Assembly (NCBI RefSeq): GCF_008704205.1
Contig: NZ_VXLC01000001.1
Coordinates: forward strand, 124,001 to 188,000
Reading direction: 5' to 3'
Length of the DNA stretch: 64,000 bases
DNA from: Nocardia colli
Lineage (GTDB): Bacteria; Actinomycetota; Actinomycetes; Mycobacteriales; Mycobacteriaceae
A program made the translations under genes and the position numbers. This document shows positions 62,272 through 64,000 of this stretch, one piece after another; the first letter of the stretch is position 1; each line of letters begins with the position of its first letter. The notes beneath the pieces were generated by a model that saw only the letters and a program-made list of their open reading frames with translations, did no database searches and was not told where the DNA came from.

Positions 62272-63006
62272 ATGAGCACTCGCACCGCTGTCGTCACCGG
62301 AGCCAGCTCCGGCATCGGCGAGGCCACCGCCCGCGAACTGGCCAAACAGGGCTATCACGTCTATGTCGGCGCCCGCAGGCTCGACCGCTTGCAGCGCGTC
62401 GCCGACGAGATCGGCGGCACCGCACTGGAACTCGATGTCACCTCGGACGAGTCGGTGGCCGCCTTCACCGCCGCGATCGCGCGGGCCGACGTGCTGGTCA
62501 ACAACGCGGGCGGGGCCAAGGGCCTGGCCACTGTCGCCGACGCCGACCTGGACGACTGGCGCTGGATGTGGGAGACCAACGTGCTCGGCACGCTGCGGCT
62601 CACGAAGGCGTTGCTGCCCAAGCTGATTGCCTCCGGCGACGGCCTCATCGTCACCATCACCTCGGTCGCCGCCTTCGTCGCCTACGACAACGGCGCGGGC
62701 TACACCACGGCCAAGCACGCCCAGGCCGTGCTGCACCGCACGCTGCGCGGCGAGCTGCTCGGCCAGCCGGTGCGGCTCACCGAAATCGCGCCCGGCGCAG
62801 TGGAAACCGAGTTCTCGCTGGTCCGCTTCGACGGCGACGAGGAGCGCGCGGCCAAGGTGTACGAGGGCATCGACCCGCTGGTGGCGCAGGACATCGCGGA
62901 GATCATCGGCTTCGTCGCGTCCCGGCCGGCGCACGTGAACCTGGACCAGATCATCGTCAAGCCGCGCGATCAGGCCGACGCCGGACGCTTCGCCCGGCGT
63001 AGCTGA
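62272..63006 (+). CDS. Short-chain dehydrogenase/reductase (Rv0484c-like)
   Basis: 244 residues. Classical SDR: TAVVTGASSGIGEATARELA, DVLVNNAGGAKGLATVADAD, Ser-Tyr-Lys in TSVAAFVAYDNGAGYTTAKH, and IAPGAVETEFSLVRFDGDE. NAD(P)-dependent oxidoreductase; substrate unknown. GGATCA/CCGTT precede ATG 62272. Confidence 0.9.
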   Translation: MSTRTAVVTGASSGIGEATARELAKQGYHVYVGARRLDRLQRVADEIGGTALELDVTSDESVAAFTAAIARADVLVNNAGGAKGLATVADADLDDWRWMWETNVLGTLRLTKALLPKLIASGDGLIVTITSVAAFVAYDNGAGYTTAKHAQAVLHRTLRGELLGQPVRLTEIAPGAVETEFSLVRFDGDEERAAKVYEGIDPLVAQDIAEIIGFVASRPAHVNLDQIIVKPRDQADAGRFARRS

Positions 63007-63141
63007 ACACTGATAGCCGAACCGAATTACTCACCGCCGACCGAGGGTTAGCGGAGGATTTGCCGAATCTTCCCCGGCTACCTCCGGCCGTTAGCATCTG
63101 ATGCTTTGACGTCGTCTACATCAGATTGGGGTTTTCTGCTC

Positions 63142-63597
63142 ATGTTCAAGGGCTTCAAAGAGTTCCTGATGCGCGGGAATGTGATCGACCTGGCCGTCGC
63201 CGTCGTGATGGGCACCGCGTTCACCGCGGTGGTCACCTCGGTGACCAAGGGCGTGGTCAATCCCCTGCTGGCGGTGTTCGGCAGCCAGAACGAACTGGGC
63301 CTCGGCGTTCAGCTGATCGCGGACAAACCCGCGACCTTCATCCAGATCGGCCCGATCCTCACCGCGTTCATCAACTTCTTCGTGGTCGCCGCCGTGCTGT
63401 ATTTCGTGCTGATGCTGCCGATGAAGACGATCAAGAATCGGTTCGGCACCACCAAGGCGGCCGAGCCGACCGAGACCGAGCTGCTCATCGAGATCCGCGA
63501 CCTGCTGGCCGAGCGGCACGACGCGGTGCGCGCCCAGCGCGCGGCCGACCGCGAGGTCGAGAACGACCCCGACCTCGACACCTCGCTGCGGCGCTAG
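63142..63597 (+). CDS. mscL: Large-conductance mechanosensitive channel MscL
   Basis: 151 residues from ATG 63142. MFKGFKEFLMRGNVIDLAVA (amphipathic S1 plus TM1), VVMGTAFTAVVTSVTKGVVN, and TM2 LTAFINFFVVAAVLYFVLML. C-terminal coiled helix with the acidic/basic tail (ELLIEIRDLLAERHDAVRAQ). Opens under membrane tension to protect against hypo-osmotic shock. Confidence 0.95.
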   Translation: MFKGFKEFLMRGNVIDLAVAVVMGTAFTAVVTSVTKGVVNPLLAVFGSQNELGLGVQLIADKPATFIQIGPILTAFINFFVVAAVLYFVLMLPMKTIKNRFGTTKAAEPTETELLIEIRDLLAERHDAVRAQRAADREVENDPDLDTSLRR

Positions 63598-64000
63598 TCA
63601 GCGCCAGACCGCGCGCACCTCGTCGGCCGCGGCCTTGCCCTGGCGCAGCCCGGCAGCGAACACCGCGGGCCAGCTCGACCGGTCGTCGAGGTCCGGGCCG
63701 AAGGCGCGCAGTGCGGCGGGGTCCGGGACGATCCTGGCGACCCGCTGCGCGCTCGACGGCACCGTCGTGGAGAACATGTGCGCCAGTGGTTCGATCAGGA
63801 TCAGTGTCGAATTGCCTTCGGCCAGATCGGCATTCGAGCCGTTGCGGAGCGCGCCGTCGATGTGCCGGTGCGCGCCGATGGTGACCGGCGCGGCCAGGCC
63901 CGGCATCGCGGTACTCGCCGTGACCACCTGGTGCACCGGTACGCCGTCGGATGCTCGCCAGACCTTCGGTTCACCGGAATCTATGTCGACGGTCGGGATG
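63598..64000 (-). CDS. Patatin-like phospholipase (3' part only)
   Basis: About 134 C-terminal codons are in the window. VVTASTAMPGLAAPVTIGAH followed by RHIDGALRNGSNADLAEGNS is the patatin second catalytic block, with the Asp of the DG(A/G) motif. The nucleophile GxSxG lies beyond the window edge. Probably hydrolyses phospholipids or other lipids. Confidence 0.75.
   Translation of the reverse strand, partial: IPTVDIDSGEPKVWRASDGVPVHQVVTASTAMPGLAAPVTIGAHRHIDGALRNGSNADLAEGNSTLILIEPLAHMFSTTVPSSAQRVARIVPDPAALRAFGPDLDDRSSWPAVFAAGLRQGKAAADEVRAVWR

Overview
The window is high-GC actinobacterial chromosome. Gene content and order point to the Mycobacteriales, most likely a Nocardia-like organism: mycothiol glycosyltransferase MshA, SenX3-RegX3, a bldC-type regulator, the tiny ribosomal protein bS22, and a haem/cytochrome c biogenesis block in the order known around Rv0495c-Rv0529 of Mycobacterium tuberculosis. 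No rRNA, tRNA or CRISPR array was seen.

Layout. (1) 1-5.3 kb: start of a Clp N-domain gene with a coupled small HTH gene, a Cds1-type PLP enzyme with a DUF4229 membrane protein, bldC, small unknown genes, and a four-gene roadblock/LC7 cluster. (2) 5.54-17.29 kb: an integrated mobile element of about 11.7 kb, bounded by a 33-bp direct repeat that is the 3' end of ccsB. It ends in excisionase and tyrosine integrase genes, carries two winged-helix replication-relaxation-like genes, and holds cargo of mostly unknown genes: a ribbon-helix-helix regulator with a tiny membrane protein, two orphan proteins, a PD-(D/E)XK-like protein, and a PP2C phosphatase paired with an HTH/sensor-like protein. Several non-coding repeat structures lie between them. 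(3) 17.2-23.8 kb: hemL, a histidine phosphatase, tlpA/resA, ccdA, resB and ccsB in one tightly coupled operon. (4) 24-32.5 kb: small secreted and membrane proteins, hemB, a YrhB-like/Sel1 pair, a MerR/old-yellow-enzyme divergon. (5) 32.7-37.7 kb: rex-hemA-hemC-hemD operon with a Rex-box-like site upstream. (6) 37.9-49.5 kb: glutaredoxin-like, SerB-like, acyltransferase, epimerase, bS22, HTH, proC, thioesterase, TIM barrel, Ppx/GppA and others. (7) 49.6-64 kb: regX3-senX3, an HxlR/oxidoreductase divergon, two tandem secreted CocE/NonD hydrolases, gpm, a ROK kinase, a YbjN protein, mshA, a hydrolase, an SDR, mscL and the end of a patatin gene.

How parts work together. Glutamyl-tRNA reductase, GSA aminotransferase, HemB, HemC and HemD form the C5 tetrapyrrole route. 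CcdA, TlpA/ResA, ResB and CcsB export reductant and haem for cytochrome c maturation. Rex at the head of the hemA operon suggests control of haem synthesis by NADH/NAD+. The mobile element targets the last codons of ccsB, and its own end supplies synonymous codons, so the cytochrome c gene stays intact. This att arrangement and the uncharacterised cargo are the most interesting parts of the window.
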